This document shows, in pieces, positions 23,840 through 35,104 of a stretch of 64,000 nucleotides of DNA. Below the pieces are notes generated by a model. That model did no database searches. It saw only the letters and a list, made by a program, of their open reading frames with translations, and was not told the origin of the DNA. The stretch's first letter is position 1. Each line of letters opens with the position of its first letter. The translations under genes and the position numbers were made by a program. Location: positions 223,273 through 287,272 of the forward strand of contig KB445818.1 of assembly GCA_000320605.2 (NCBI GenBank). The letters run 5' to 3'. Source of the stretch: Gelatoporia subvermispora B. Taxonomy: Eukaryota; Basidiomycota; Agaricomycetes; Polyporales; Gelatoporiaceae.

Positions 23840-25864
23840 ACAGGTCACGGCATCATACAATGTAAGTCGAGAAGACACGTTGCTGCCCTGTGGTCACGCT
23901 TATGCTTCGCGGACAGGACTAATGATGCACACAGCATCAGGGCCTTATAGCATCATGTATTCGTAATTATCAGTACTTGCATGGACGAAACCATAACCTC
24001 ATGTTAGACTTCGATCACGTCACGTATTTGAGTATGACCCACAAGCTGATGTTGATGAGACACAGACCTGTCATAGATAGATGATGATAAGCCCTACTCT
24101 CGAGCTTGGATACAAGTAGCCTATATGGGAGCCTGCATGAGCGGTGCACTGAGGCTGTGACGCAGTCGCAGAGCGTCCAACAAGGAGCTGAATTGTCGCA
24201 TATTAGGGCTGTCCAAGGATTAAATAGAAAACACGGGAGCAACAACTCACTTGGGGACGGCCCGAAGGGTTACAGCATCCCCTAAGCAGTGAGTCCGCGC
24301 CCTTCAATCGGCACCCGCCACTTCGCTCAACTGCTCGATGACGGCGTCCTAGCCAAACAAGTTCTCGTTCGTCTCACGCATGCTACGATGAATCGCCCCC
24401 TACATTGGCTCTGGAAGACATCTTTAGACTACCAAATCCCGCTCTGACTCGCCCTGCCGGCGATGATTGTGACGCGCTTGCTGACATACAGATGTCCGCT
24501 GTACAACGTGCCGGAATGGATTGCTCTACCTTCGTACTTCGCTTAATCATCAAGATAGGTATACGTGGATCTCCAACAGCGCCAGGTACACTTGCACAGG
24601 TCAACACGCAAATAGAGAAGGCAGCCAAGTGTGTACGACCCGTTCCGGACCATTGACCGTGCCAACAACTACAGTAGCTACTGCCAGCATGGCGGTGTTG
24701 ATTAGTACGGCGCGACTCTTCTCCGGGAGTCATGGCAAGCTCCCAATTCATATTCTCTACCGTCATGTCTGGCGTCATGGCGGTAGCTTCCGCAGAGAAA
24801 TTCAATAAAGGAGCTTCCCAGAAGTGAACAACGAATCAAATGATACAGAAAACAGGGAGAAGCAGGCCCACGAGCGTCTAAGCGCGTGCCTTGAGTGAGG
24901 CCTTGAGGCGGCCGCATAGGATTCAATCGGGCGCCGAAATTACGCGTCCAATAGGAGCGTCTGCGGCGCAGCTCTTGGAAGTCTTTACTCTATCCTCTTG
25001 CAGTCCTACCGCAGTTCTGCCTTGCAAACTCTTTACGGTCATTGCATTGCAGAGATTTGCTGTTTATTACGTATAAAACTCAAGAGCGAATAATGCAATA
25101 CTCAGCCAAGACCTCAGGTTTACGACCAGACCATCCACTAGCTCTCTGCTTCAACGTCGCCATAGATGTGTTGGATGAAGATAGGGTGTATGGTCGCATC
25201 TCAAACGACTTGTCAACCATGTTCAGGGAATATGCGAATTGCAAGCTTCTCATCATGTTGTTCGACAGAACTGGGACAGAACCCTATCATAGTCGGCGCC
25301 TTCGATCCTACGCAGTGACAAGAAATAAGCCGTGCGAGTTTTCAGGCTGTTGTGAGTATTTCGTTCGACGTGTCCTTGTAAAGCTTCTTTGCAGACGCTA
25401 TGCCACCCCTCAACTCCTTCGATTATACTCGCGCATAACCACATCATATCACGTTCCGTCGTGCAAGGTGTTTCACGCCACGTTGAGGGCGAATCCGGCG
25501 ATGTGTCAACCGAGGCGCCCATCCCGTTCAATGAGCCTCATACGTTCATGAGGTCAATCTTCAATACCAAGCAGACTGCGCTATGTCTCCCATAGTTGAG
25601 TATTCTGAGATATTTCGGGGCGTTACAGTCTGGACTGACGGAAAGATATTGGATATCTGAAGGCAGTGTCGTAGAAACAACCCGTCTCGACAGCGGAATC
25701 GACGGGCAGGTTATCGAATCTGGCGATTTGTCGGGATCAGCTGAGTATGGTTTACGAGGACAATGGTAGGTATGTTACGAATAGATTCAACTAAAATCTG
25801 AGATGACACTATCCGCACTTGATCAACAAAGACTGAAGTCAAGTGGTCGATGAATACTGCGTAC
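23840..25864. other. Intergenic, no gene supported
   Basis: Several medium open frames occur (24383-24805 on -, 25042-25551 on +), but none has domains, and the minus one loses its sensible hydrophobic reading through frame changes. A decayed gene may lie at 24380-24800. Confidence 0.4.
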
Positions 25865-26781
25865 CTAACAATGCAACAATTGCAGGAAGAAGTCTTGAAT
25901 GTCGGAAAAGCACCATACCAACGGTGCTATGGGGATCATTCCACAGCTCGCCCCGACAATCGAGAAGTCGAACGCACGGCGTATGTCGTGTCCCCCGTGA
26001 ATGGGAACGCGCAGAATGGTGACTCCCAGTGGTAGCGCGCAAAGACCAGTTAAAAAAATGAGAATAGTCGATGCACGGTACACCACGAGGAGAATGCCCT
26101 CCAGTTCTCCCGCGCGTTTCCGTGTGTGAATCTCGACTTTCGGCCAAGTAATACAGTACATCACCAGACCAGCAGTACTCCCTATGGCAACGGCTCCCAG
26201 AAGTGTGGTAGACAGAACCCTAGTGAAAGGGACCATCACATAGTCGCTAGCACCAGAGATCCCATACCCGAGCCAGGAGACCAGAAGACACCAAAACGAC
26301 CAGAATGCCGCCAGCGCGGCGAACGACAGCGTGCTATGTAGTGGCCACACGTGGAATTGCAAGCTCCGCAGAAATTGAGCCGTGGGTGTGCGCAGGACGC
26401 CGCGACCGTCGACCTGACTTGGACGACGAAAGTTAAGAGGCGTGCTGGCAGGCATCGGAATGAGGGTATCGCTTGACATCGTGGATCGGGAATGAGCTGG
26501 GTTGGGGTGGACGCGCGGCCACTTCTGCTCCTGCTGTGGCAAGCCAACTTGGGCGCCTGTCTCGTTCGTGAAATCGTACGTGTAGTAAGCCCGGACTACA
26601 TACCTTCTTGAGAAGAGACATGCTCATCATAACCAACGTTGACCCACGGCGTATTCTCATTCGACGACCTGTTCAAGACTTGAAGGCCAATGTCACAAGT
26701 CAGATATGTGGCGTCGACGTTTGTGTTTTCGGGTGCGGTGACACCTGAGGGTAAAGTTGCTGATGGGACTGGATTGTGCAT
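25865..26781 (-). CDS. Orphan four-TM membrane protein (local family, member B)
   Basis: Two-exon gene: exon 1 starts at the ATG at 26781 and ends near 26602 at a GTATGT donor; exon 2 runs from about 26546 to the stop at 25865. The N-terminal half is soluble, polar and Ser/Pro/Asn-rich. TM1 (STLSFAALAAFWSFWCLLVS) and TM2 (LLGAVAIGSTAGLVMYCITW) are followed by a charged linker (KVEIHTRKRAGELEG), TM3 (ILIFLTGLCALPLGVTIL) and TM4 (GASCGMIPIAPLVWCF). TM3 carries a P-L-G-x-x-[IM]-L-R motif that is shared with the protein at 30140-31201 (PLGAVMLR). No known family recognised. Members share minus-strand orientation, topology and the glycine-rich TM4. The function is unknown; a surface or organelle membrane role is only inferred. 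Confidence 0.62.
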
Positions 26782-29700
26782 GGTACGCCAAAGTCAATGC
26801 TGGGAGGTAAGATAAGGAACAGTGGAGATCCTGCAATTATACACGCCAAGGAGGCTGTGTGAAAGGCTGGAAGAGAGCGCGAGGCGAGATGAGTGCTCGG
26901 TGGGGGCATCATGGTTAGAGCACTTTATACAGTTAGGCAGCTTGGCTGTGCACAATAGACAGCGGGTGTAGAGATATTGCATATACGTAAATAGGAGACT
27001 CTGAGGTGAAGAAGCGGAGTATAAGATGCTGCGCAATGGGACCGCGAGAATGTTCCGTGGACCTCTAAATGGATTAAATACAAATGCGGGGCCATCGCAA
27101 AATGTCCGCGAACCACCGTTGACCTCGGCCCTAGGACAAATCGAGGAAGGTATAGATGCGATCTGACATAGCCACAACTATAGTTACTCAATAGGACTTC
27201 ATAGACCGTGACGCTTACCGTGGCTTACGCACATACCGATAGCTCAGGGCCTGGATTGGGTCCACAGATGCCAGCTAAAGCTGTGAGCGCTCTCGAGTTT
27301 AGGCCATGCGCAGGTCTCGAGGTCCAAAGCTATGCATGATTGTCCAGCCCTGTTTCATACCCATACTCATGCGTACGCGGGCTGCCATCCGGGTGCAAGA
27401 CACTCAGTCCTCGGGTATGATCATCGGGTCATGATCCTAGAAATGATAGGTAAGACACATATCATCGCATGTATCAAATATGTATCGCCATCCCTTCCAC
27501 TCACAGGATAACGCGTAGGGAACCTAGAGAATGAGGCCCTGCTACTCTATAGGGTGTCCGGTAAGGCCTGCCTTAAGTAAACCACAGTGATCTCGAAGTA
27601 CGGAACCCGTCCATATTGTTCGCTCAGCAAATCAAGTTGAGCAAATATCTAACAAGGGTCGTGCATGTCAGCCTCTGAAGTGCCGCGCAGACAGCCTGAA
27701 GACACGGGTATTACTCAACGGTCCCAACACACCATCAAGTCCCAATGGGCTTTAAATGGGCATTATCGAAATATGGGTGCGGTGCGTAAGCAATAGATAT
27801 CTGGGCGATATGACTCATATCTACTTGATTCCTGTGGATGTGATTAGATACATCAATCCTTGTCAATATAGCTGTCAAGCGCATTCGAACCAAGTACCAC
27901 TCGATCGACCGGCTTCCGAGGGTCCTCGAACACGCAGTCCGACAAGAGAAACGTAGTGTCAGAAGTACTGGGGGATGCGTCATGATGCTCGGAACTGTGA
28001 CACGTATTGACTCGACGAGGGCGTGGTCGATAGCAAGCACCTCGCGACTTGGCTTCCACTAGCAGTAAATTAGCAGAGCGAGCGTCGAGCTCTGACCGAT
28101 ATACTCTGTAAGTTGTCGAGAAATTCGATCGGGTGCATTGTCCCTTCTTGGAGCCTTGTTTTTGCAGTCAACAAAACTGAAAAACAACTAACGGCAACAG
28201 ATGTGACCAGTGGGAGAAAATGTGTATCCGGATGTAATTAGTGTGACGCCCAAGTCGCCTCGAGTTTATCACCTAGCACGAACTGTGCGTAGTAGCGAGT
28301 GTTGAACGTTGACGCAGCGACTTGAACTGCGTATCTACAAGCCGACGCCTGTGACGAAATGCAACCGTGAGAAATGGCTCTTACCGAGTTCAACGTTGTT
28401 CTCATCTCTTATAGCGCCTTTGGCGCCGACAGCATTCGCGGCTGTTAAATTTTCAAGTTGTCATGTCGAGTAAACATACGCGCGGAGTACTGCACAGGCC
28501 TACACTGAGAAGAGCCAGCTCCATGGAGTCCGATGTCGAGGTGTAGTGCCACCAGTTGTAATTGTGAGTCTCAATTATTGTCTTGCAGGCGCCTTCTGCA
28601 CCAAGAAAAATAGCAGCACTCATTCATGTACAAGCAATTGGGGTCAGGTGCTGACGTTGATGGGAGCTATCTCACAGTCCTCGAGACTGTCAATAGATTC
28701 CAGGTATAATTCCGTTGTTCCTGGCTTACCCGTGATCGTCGGATTATCCAGTCCACTGGAGATGGATGGCGTGCGTCACTGTTCAATCTCGTGGATCGAT
28801 ATATCTGACAGCCCGGTTCCGCCAGAGAGATTACGTATTCGGCATATTGAGTAGAGGGTCCCGCAGGATGTCAGCTGGCATTCGACGCGGGATACAGCCT
28901 CATTGCCTTGGTGGGCCATTCGCGGATGACTACGACGGGTCTAGGGCTGTGCGATTCAGCTTATACAGTCTGACGTGTAGCAGTCTCGCGCGCCAAGTCT
29001 CACACCACAGGAGCACGACAGCCAAGTTCGACGAGCGCATCAACACTCCTGGACGTCATGAGACTCCTACAATGTGAGCGAGCATTTCCTCCCACTTTGT
29101 TTGTCGCTGACGCAAGTTCTAGGCTTAGCCATCCATGGATCTACATAATAACTTCAGCAGCAGCACACAAGCAAGCCGCAGTAGTTGAGAGCAGGGTGTG
29201 TATAGTCAAGTTTCATCTGCACATTCCTCGAATGTACACAGAACCGCAATTTCCGGAATATCGAGGTCTATCATCGGACCGTGAGGGGTCCTCTACTGCC
29301 TTAACAGAGCGCAAGTTGGCGAAGAGTGGACAGGATTCCGGGTGGTATGAGAGCTGTAGCTACTTGAACATCGCGAAACAAGATTACGCTCGAGGTATTT
29401 CTGACGTTCTAGTTGACCTCCGACGGTAATCACCACAGGAAAATTCTGTGTCACTGTGTCTGCGTGTTTCTCAAATCTGAGCGTACACTTCCAATATCCA
29501 GCGAGATATCTACTCGAATCTTGGCAGCTTCCGCGTCCAGCAAGCAATCACAAGAGGCCGCGCTTTTGTTTCGGGAGTGTTGCGTTCTTTGGACCTCACG
29601 AACTCAGCCATACTATCATATCGAATGTAAAGAAGCACCGTGCCAGGGATGCTCAACCAACCTAGGTGAATCTGGAGCGTCTTTCACCCCTGGCCAGTAG

Positions 29701-30139
29701 CACAAACTCAGCTCCAGTCGACCTGCCATCGTCTTATCGACAAGTAAAGCCTGCCTTCGCGGCCACAGCTCCCTACCTGGCCAAGCATGTCTCCGCCTAG
29801 AATCAGTCTGGAGCAAGCATCGCCCTTCGTATCTTATATGGGGGGAGCACGCAATCTCCCTCGAGGTGCAGTTGTTGAATAGTTACGGCATCGGCGAGGA
29901 GTGGCGAGTAAAGAAACATTACATTTCGAGGTGGTCGAAATGTCTTAGTCCACCGCGATTACACAGAAGTTTAAGGAGAACCGGACACTTATGTTATCTG
30001 GGGAGGTGCATTCACTGTCGATGACGGCGGTAAGTCCGTCTAATTGGTTATATACATATCGGGTATGATCGTGTAAAGGAGTGATTGAAGAACAAATTAT
30101 CGTAAGCCATGCGAGAAATGAAGTGATCGAAAAAGTCTG
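26782..30139. other. Long intergenic region, no gene recognised
   Basis: About 3.4 kb. Frames of 60-125 codons are present on both strands (for example 29058-29429 +), without motifs or splice-supported extensions. No terminal repeats, tRNA genes or tandem arrays are visible. Confidence 0.4.
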
Positions 30140-31201
30140 TCAACGAGCGCTGTTACATTTCAGAAGTGACACGAGAATACCAACTGCGGTGCTCCCTCCA
30201 CCAGCTGCAGCGAACATTGCCAAGTGGCGCATGTTGACTCCCTGAGCCAAGCTGCAGTGGCGAAGCATTACTGCGCCCAGAGGTAGTGACACGAAGCCTG
30301 CTGCCAATATGCATATCACCGCCAAGCCCAAAGTCATGGTGCAAACGGCGTCCCGCAGCTGCTTAAGGTCAAAGGTACGGCATAGATGGCTGCGGGAGCG
30401 TGCGGACGATGTTTCTAGGTCGAGCCCGCTGAGGACATACGCGGCGAGGAACCACAACGTGCCGGCAAGGGAGCCGGGTACGATGCTTCCCAGCGAGGCG
30501 AACACGACGAGTGAGCGAGCACGTGCGCCCGTGAAATCGTCTACGTGGTGTACATGCCAGATGGCGGAGAAGAAGAGGCTGAGGAGCGATAGCAATATTG
30601 CAATAGAAGTGAAGCCAACGGTGTGTATGATGAAATGGCAGATAGGGATCAGGGGGATGCGGATCCATTGCCACAAGGCGTCGGCCGTTTCCTGGAGGTA
30701 GTTTGGGCGGTCACGACGTGCATCGGTTGTGCTCTTCTCCAGAATGATGTTCACGGACTCGGTATTGGGGACGAGGGTCCGCTCTGAACAGAACGATGTC
30801 CGCGTCCATATGGGATCACTGTCTTGGACGAACAGTGGTAGGGTATCGTCATGTGGTCTGAATATTGGCGACGGCCGTGCTGGATTCCCCGAAAGCGTAT
30901 CTGGGAGTATAGTAGGCGTTGTGGGGAGTGGATGGCTTGCAATGTGACTTTTCTCCTCAGACTGAAGGTTGGACGGCAACTCACGTCCCCGCAGTGTCAT
31001 GTGCGTAGGAAGGACGGTGGGCGGGGTGTGTGAATGTGAGAAGCCTGCGCAATGAGAACATTGGCACTGAAATCCCCATGACCGTGGCGTAGAAGGAGGA
31101 GGTCTGGAGAGCGTTACTGGCATCATTAGGAGCGAAGGAGAAACTGAATAACAGTGAGAGTAGCCTGTCTGGTATAGACTCATGAGGGCGGTAGCCTGCA
31201 T
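30140..31201 (-). CDS. Orphan four-TM membrane protein (local family, member C)
   Basis: Single open frame of about 353 aa from the ATG at 31201; an internal Met (MTLRGRELPSN) is an alternative start. The N-terminal 180 residues are soluble and rich in Pro, Thr, Ser and His. Four TM segments follow in two pairs: FTSIAILLSLLSLFFSAIWH and ASLGSIVPGSLAGTLWFLAA, a polar linker with QLRDAVCTM, then LAVICILAAGFVSLPLGAVM and MFAAAGGGSTAVGILVSLL. The PLG-x-x-ML-R motif at the end of TM3 and the Gly-rich TM4 match member B; the LRDA-x-x-TM motif matches member A. Function unknown. It is the longest member because of its N-terminal tail. Confidence 0.62.
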   Translation of the reverse strand: MQATALMSLYQTGYSHCYSVSPSLLMMPVTLSRPPPSTPRSWGFQCQCSHCAGFSHSHTPPTVLPTHMTLRGRELPSNLQSEEKSHIASHPLPTTPTILPDTLSGNPARPSPIFRPHDDTLPLFVQDSDPIWTRTSFCSERTLVPNTESVNIILEKSTTDARRDRPNYLQETADALWQWIRIPLIPICHFIIHTVGFTSIAILLSLLSLFFSAIWHVHHVDDFTGARARSLVVFASLGSIVPGSLAGTLWFLAAYVLSGLDLETSSARSRSHLCRTFDLKQLRDAVCTMTLGLAVICILAAGFVSLPLGAVMLRHCSLAQGVNMRHLAMFAAAGGGSTAVGILVSLLKCNSAR

Positions 31202-32046
31202 GCCTTCATATACATAGTCTCTGAGCCACGTGCATCCCGTGTACAAGCTTACTAGGAAAGAACTTGTGTCTGGTAGGAGGACAGCCCTACAGGACTTCTA
31301 CGCGAACAAGTGACAGGGGCAGTGTATCCTTTGAGCGGAGGACAAGGATGAATGGATCAGACGCTAGGAACTCGTGTTCGTATTCGCAGTGCAGGCTTAG
31401 CTCGGAACAGCTCGATAGAGGTGTATATGCCTCAAGGCTTGAGCGGAACGCGAGGAACAGCAGAATGCGATGACAGCTGCCATATATACTAGTAGCCATA
31501 GATAACCAAAAGGATAAGAGACATGCATAGCCACAACGTACAGCCACAACGTACACCAAGGCCCGAACCTGCAAATACCACGACTATTGATCATCCAGAC
31601 GCCGAGCACTGACATGGGAGAGGTGTATGGCAAGGATCGTTGGGTGGGAATCCGTCGTCATCGAATTGAATAACGGGTCAAAGTGCATAGTAGTGGCGCA
31701 AACAAAAACTCTATGGAGAGTCAGCGAGACGGAAGCCGAGAGCTTCTGCCCAGCCTCGACATACGTGTGGCAATCGTTGAATTGCGTTGAAAGTCCCCGA
31801 TTTGAGCGTCTACGGTATATCCAAGAAAGGCAACCCTCCAGCTGCTAGGCGCTTAGAGCACGATGTTGTGGCGGGAAGGATAAAAGTTGGGCCGTTATTT
31901 AACCGGGAGAATGTGAAGTGTAGCGCATCAGTCTGAAGAATTAAAGAATGGTAATGTCTACCGTTCTACTACGGTCTAGTACCAAACCGAATGAATGATC
32001 AGTACGTATGCAAGTAACTGTGCCACTTTTACAGAGTTTGGAGTCG
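31202..32046. other. Intergenic, possible small minus-strand gene
   Basis: A minus-strand frame at about 31290-31570 reads a plausible but motif-free, partly hydrophobic peptide. Without an ATG in frame or splice support I do not call it. The rest is featureless up to the start of the 251-bp repeat. Confidence 0.35.
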
Positions 32047-32297
32047 GGTTGGAAGTCTCCATGTCCTCATACCCGAGCTGTGTTGGAAAACTCCTTCAAT
32101 ATCATTTTCGCAACGAGAGATGCGGTTTCGATAGCATCTTGTTTGAGTCCGAAGGGTATCACACGTACACAGCTTGAAATACTACCTTCTATGAATTCCG
32201 CGAGTTCCAAGCATTTTCAGCGCATCGATTTATGTTCCTCTGGTCCAAAAGGATCACTAGCCATATAAAATACTCTCTGTCGGGGAATTGAACCCCG
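32047..32297. repeat. 251-bp direct repeat, left copy (tRNA-Asp 3' flank)
   Basis: Near-identical to 35105-35355: I count about seven substitutions and no indel over 251 bp. It consists of the DNA downstream of a tRNA-Asp gene plus the last 24 nt of that tRNA. Together the two copies bound a 3.06 kb segment carrying two LRR-like genes. Confidence 0.93.
32274..32297 (-). pseudogene. tRNA-Asp 3' remnant
   Basis: Acceptor strand (ACAGAGA) and T-arm (CGGGGTTCAATTCCCCG) of the tRNA-Asp at 35332-35430 are preserved exactly, but the D-arm and anticodon arm are absent. Beyond the T-arm the sequence diverges into a GC-rich repeat block. It cannot encode a tRNA. Confidence 0.9.
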
Positions 32298-32361
32298 CTT
32301 TCCGCGTCAAAAACGTGGTTCCACTCCCCGCCAGGGGAGGAGAACCGCATTTTTGTACCAT

Positions 32362-32505
32362 TTTCCGCGGAGCGGGTGCGGGTGTGGGACCATCTACCGC
32401 GGAGCGGCGCAGGGGCCGTGCCATATTCCGCGAAGCGGGTGGGGTGGGGGTCCGTCTACCGCGGAGCGGCGCAGGGGTCGTGCCATTTCCCGCGAAGCGG
32501 GCGGG
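32362..32505. repeat. GC-rich tandem repeats with CCGCGGAGCGG core
   Basis: Two imperfect units of about 62 bp, each with two copies of a core of the form CCGCG[GA]AGCGG separated by G-rich spacers. They sit between the left direct repeat and the TATA box of the first LRR-like gene, so a regulatory role is possible but unproven. Confidence 0.8.
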
Positions 32506-32724
32506 CGTGCACGTCGGCGCCTATAAGCACTTTCCTAATCTGCCAGTTCAAACCTCCTCCCCGCCACAATCCCACCTTCCCAATCCGGCAGTCCTTCCCG
32601 ACTCCCCGCTGCTCGTAACTTTATACTTACGCTGCCCATCCACCCGGGACTCTCCGCAGATTCTCCGCCAGATACTCCCGCTGCAATATATAAGACCTCT
32701 GTTCATGTCTTTAACGACCCCATT

Positions 32725-33444
32725 ATGTCTTACCCGAAATACATCGAGATCGGCGTCTCGCGCGACCACCTCTACGTTTTCTGCTCCAAGCACAATGGGC
32801 TCTCTACGTGCAACTACGAATCGCTCCAGCGCCCTCACGAGCCCTCTGAAATCATTGCGCACGTCCTTGAAATTATAGATGGCTCCGCTCTCGAAGCTCT
32901 TGTCCTCCACAAGATCCATGTAGCATTTACCCTCGAGCTCGCATTCTCTCCATGGGCCGAACTCACCCATCTCGACCTTTCTGGCTGCACAGGAGTCTCC
33001 TGGTGGTATACTGCACTCACTACGCCAGCATTCCTCGTTCTACAACGCCTCACGCTCACTGGCGCCGACGTGGCCGTCACCCAGCTCACCAGTGCCCTTT
33101 ACACCCATGGGCGCTCCGCCAGCTGCCTCACGCTCGCCCAGCTCGACATTGACCTCCTTCCGGGCGCCATCGCATACAATCTGCTCCCTTCCACCTGGTG
33201 CCGTGACGCCATCAATCCCCCGCGCACCATCACACTTTTTCTCCTCGCCTGGCTCTGCATTCACTTTTCCGTCCGTCTCGTGCTTTTTCCCGACGAGCCC
33301 TACTCCGATTGCGACACTGATAGCCAACCAGTCGACCACGTCGCCGCCTTCAGCTCCGACCGCAGCTCGCTCGCCACTGTCCCGACCACACTCGCTCGCA
33401 AGAACCGCCGAGCGCACGTCCCTGTTGCAGTCACCCGCATATAG
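32725..33444 (+). CDS. LRR-like orphan protein 1 (tandem pair)
   Basis: Intronless frame of 239 aa, with a TATA box (ATATATAAG, about 32687) 35 nt upstream of the ATG. The central part has leucine-rich-repeat-like phrases: ELTHLDLSGCTGVSWWYTAL, AFLVLQRLTLTGADV and SCLTLAQLDIDLLPGAI. An F-box is not visible, so this resembles the C-terminal, substrate-binding half of fungal F-box/LRR proteins. A hydrophobic segment (TLFLLAWLCIHFSVRLVLF) is followed by an acidic D/S-rich tail. It aligns by eye with the next gene over about 100 residues (W-x-x-L-x-x-L-[DE]-L ... LTGAI/LPGAI), so the two arose by tandem duplication and then diverged widely. Function unknown; the cassette position between tRNA-derived repeats is unusual. 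Confidence 0.7.
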   Translation: MSYPKYIEIGVSRDHLYVFCSKHNGLSTCNYESLQRPHEPSEIIAHVLEIIDGSALEALVLHKIHVAFTLELAFSPWAELTHLDLSGCTGVSWWYTALTTPAFLVLQRLTLTGADVAVTQLTSALYTHGRSASCLTLAQLDIDLLPGAIAYNLLPSTWCRDAINPPRTITLFLLAWLCIHFSVRLVLFPDEPYSDCDTDSQPVDHVAAFSSDRSSLATVPTTLARKNRRAHVPVAVTRI

Positions 33445-33670
33445 TCACCTAGTTCCGCGTCGCACCCGCCCTTCCTAAGCCCACTGTATTAGTATACGAG
33501 CATGTACCACTAGCCCCTTTGTACGCGCATCCAATGTATTTTTGTCCGGCCTACCAGATGTAATATCCATATGCATACATCGTCCCGACTCCCCGCCCGA
33601 TCGCCAAAATTCAAGACCCCACACACATATAAAGGCCCGGTTCACTCGCTCGACACGCAACCTGCTCAAA

Positions 33671-34651
33671 ATGCCCCCCACTTTTGATCCTGAGCGTGTC
33701 ACCTGCGAATACCGCCAAGGCCGCGTCTTGGTCCATCTCTCCGCACACAGTCCCCTGCTCGTGAGTACGCTCACGCTCCCATGCCCGGACGAGCCCTCTG
33801 ACATCTCTCATGCGCTTTCGAGCCTCTTGACTCAGTTCACGCCCTCTGCAGTGCACACTCTGCACTGCTGTGACCTCTACATTGCTATTTCCGGGCCGCT
33901 CTTCAGCCAGCTTACCTATCGCTGGACTTATCTTCAGACACTCGAGCTCGTTGCATGCGTCGGCCTCTGGCCTTGGTACTCTCTCCTTGGCGCATCTGCT
34001 TTTCCAATGCTGCGCCAGCTCACCATCTCGGCCTGCGAAGTCGACATCTCCGACCTTGGCGCCTGCCTCTATGAACGCCATCGTGTTTGTAAATGCGAGT
34101 GTTTGGACCTTCTCGTGCTCGACACCCACCTCACAGGCGCCATTGACCCCCTCGACATACCGGACCTCTACCCCGCTGCCAAGTCGCGCAAAGACATCTT
34201 CTCTGTCACCGGCCTCGCTCGCGCGTGGACTCAGATCAACACGGCTGTCACCTGCCTTCACTTTGACAACGACACGGACAGCGATACGGCCAGTTTCCCC
34301 GACGTATTTACCGAGCCCAATTCTGACACACTCGCCCTCGAGGCATATCTTCAAGAGACTCCCCTCCCTCACTCTCGGCCGCCTTCTTCGTTCGAAGAGT
34401 ACGAAGACTGGATTGCGCACTGCGCACACCTACAAGAGACTCCCGTTCCTCCAGCTTGGCCGCCTTCACCGTTCGAGAACTACGAAGAATGGCTCGCGTA
34501 CTGCGCCGAGTGGCACCCCCTTCTGTTTCTCCCTCGTTCCCATGCATCCGACCGGCTGAACTTCTCTCCCTCCAAGTCGTTTATGTTCTTACGTGTCATT
34601 TTGTACGACTGCATTCGCTTGTACCTCAGCCCGCCCGCCGGGTCCCTGTAG
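33671..34651 (+). CDS. LRR-like orphan protein 2 (tandem pair)
   Basis: Intronless frame of 326 aa starting MPPTFDPERVTCEYRQG; the ATG at 33671 is chosen because a TATA box (CATATAAAGG, about 33626) lies 40 nt upstream, although the frame stays open upstream. LRR-like phrases are YLQTLELVACVGLWPWYSLL, AFPMLRQLTISACEVDISDL and CLDLLVLDTHLTGAI, aligned with gene 1. The C-terminal third carries two copies of a 31-residue repeat, each with LQETP, a W/R-PPS-[SP]-FE and EYEDWIAHCA / NYEEWLAYCA, which gene 1 lacks. No membrane segment is obvious apart from a hydrophobic C-terminal end. Lineage-specific, role unknown. Confidence 0.72.
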   Translation: MPPTFDPERVTCEYRQGRVLVHLSAHSPLLVSTLTLPCPDEPSDISHALSSLLTQFTPSAVHTLHCCDLYIAISGPLFSQLTYRWTYLQTLELVACVGLWPWYSLLGASAFPMLRQLTISACEVDISDLGACLYERHRVCKCECLDLLVLDTHLTGAIDPLDIPDLYPAAKSRKDIFSVTGLARAWTQINTAVTCLHFDNDTDSDTASFPDVFTEPNSDTLALEAYLQETPLPHSRPPSSFEEYEDWIAHCAHLQETPVPPAWPPSPFENYEEWLAYCAEWHPLLFLPRSHASDRLNFSPSKSFMFLRVILYDCIRLYLSPPAGSL

Positions 34652-34738
34652 CTTTCCATGCACGCTTTGTAACACAATAAGACGCGTCGTGTTTGAATCA
34701 GCCTTTGCAAAGAACGTCTCGTCATGCACTGCGTAGCA

Positions 34739-34913
34739 TTTCGCCCCCGCATATCCCGGACGAAAAGTATTACTAAGCACATCTTCTTATTTCGCCCCCG
34801 CATTCCCCGGGCGAACAATATCACTAGGCACGTCTACTTATTTCGCCCCCGCATTTCCCGGATGTTACTAGGCACGTCTCATTATTTCGCCCCTGCATTT
34901 CCCGGATGAAATA
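34739..34913. repeat. Tandem repeat, about 50-60 bp x 3-4
   Basis: Successive units share TTTCGCCCC[CT]GCAT followed by TCCCGG and CTAGGCACGTCT. The last units are truncated. They lie just 3' of the second LRR-like gene, mirroring the GC-rich block 5' of the first. Confidence 0.85.
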
Positions 34914-34919
34914 GTATAT

Positions 34920-34953
34920 CTCCTCCTCCTCCTTCTCCTCCTCCTCTCCTCCC
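34920..34953. repeat. CTC trinucleotide microsatellite
   Basis: Pyrimidine tract built of CTC/CTT triplets with one interruption. Confidence 0.85.
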
Positions 34954-35104
34954 GAACAGGTGCTAATCGGTCCTTCTTCCTTATGGCCCCGTCAAGCACG
35001 TTCTTTCATGTGAATCCCTCTAGCCACCCTCCACAATGGGCAGAACTGTACAGCTGCACAGCTCGACCACCTTATAAGTCTCTGAAAGCCACTGATTTTT
35101 TCTT

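Noticed and set aside
24383..24805. Minus-strand open frame, possible fifth four-TM protein
   Set aside because: Hydrophobic reading appears only across frame changes without splice sites, and the shared motifs are absent.
32008..32268. Open frame with a copy at 35138-35326
   Set aside because: It lies wholly within the 251-bp tRNA-flank repeat, so the similarity is repeat identity, not a gene family.
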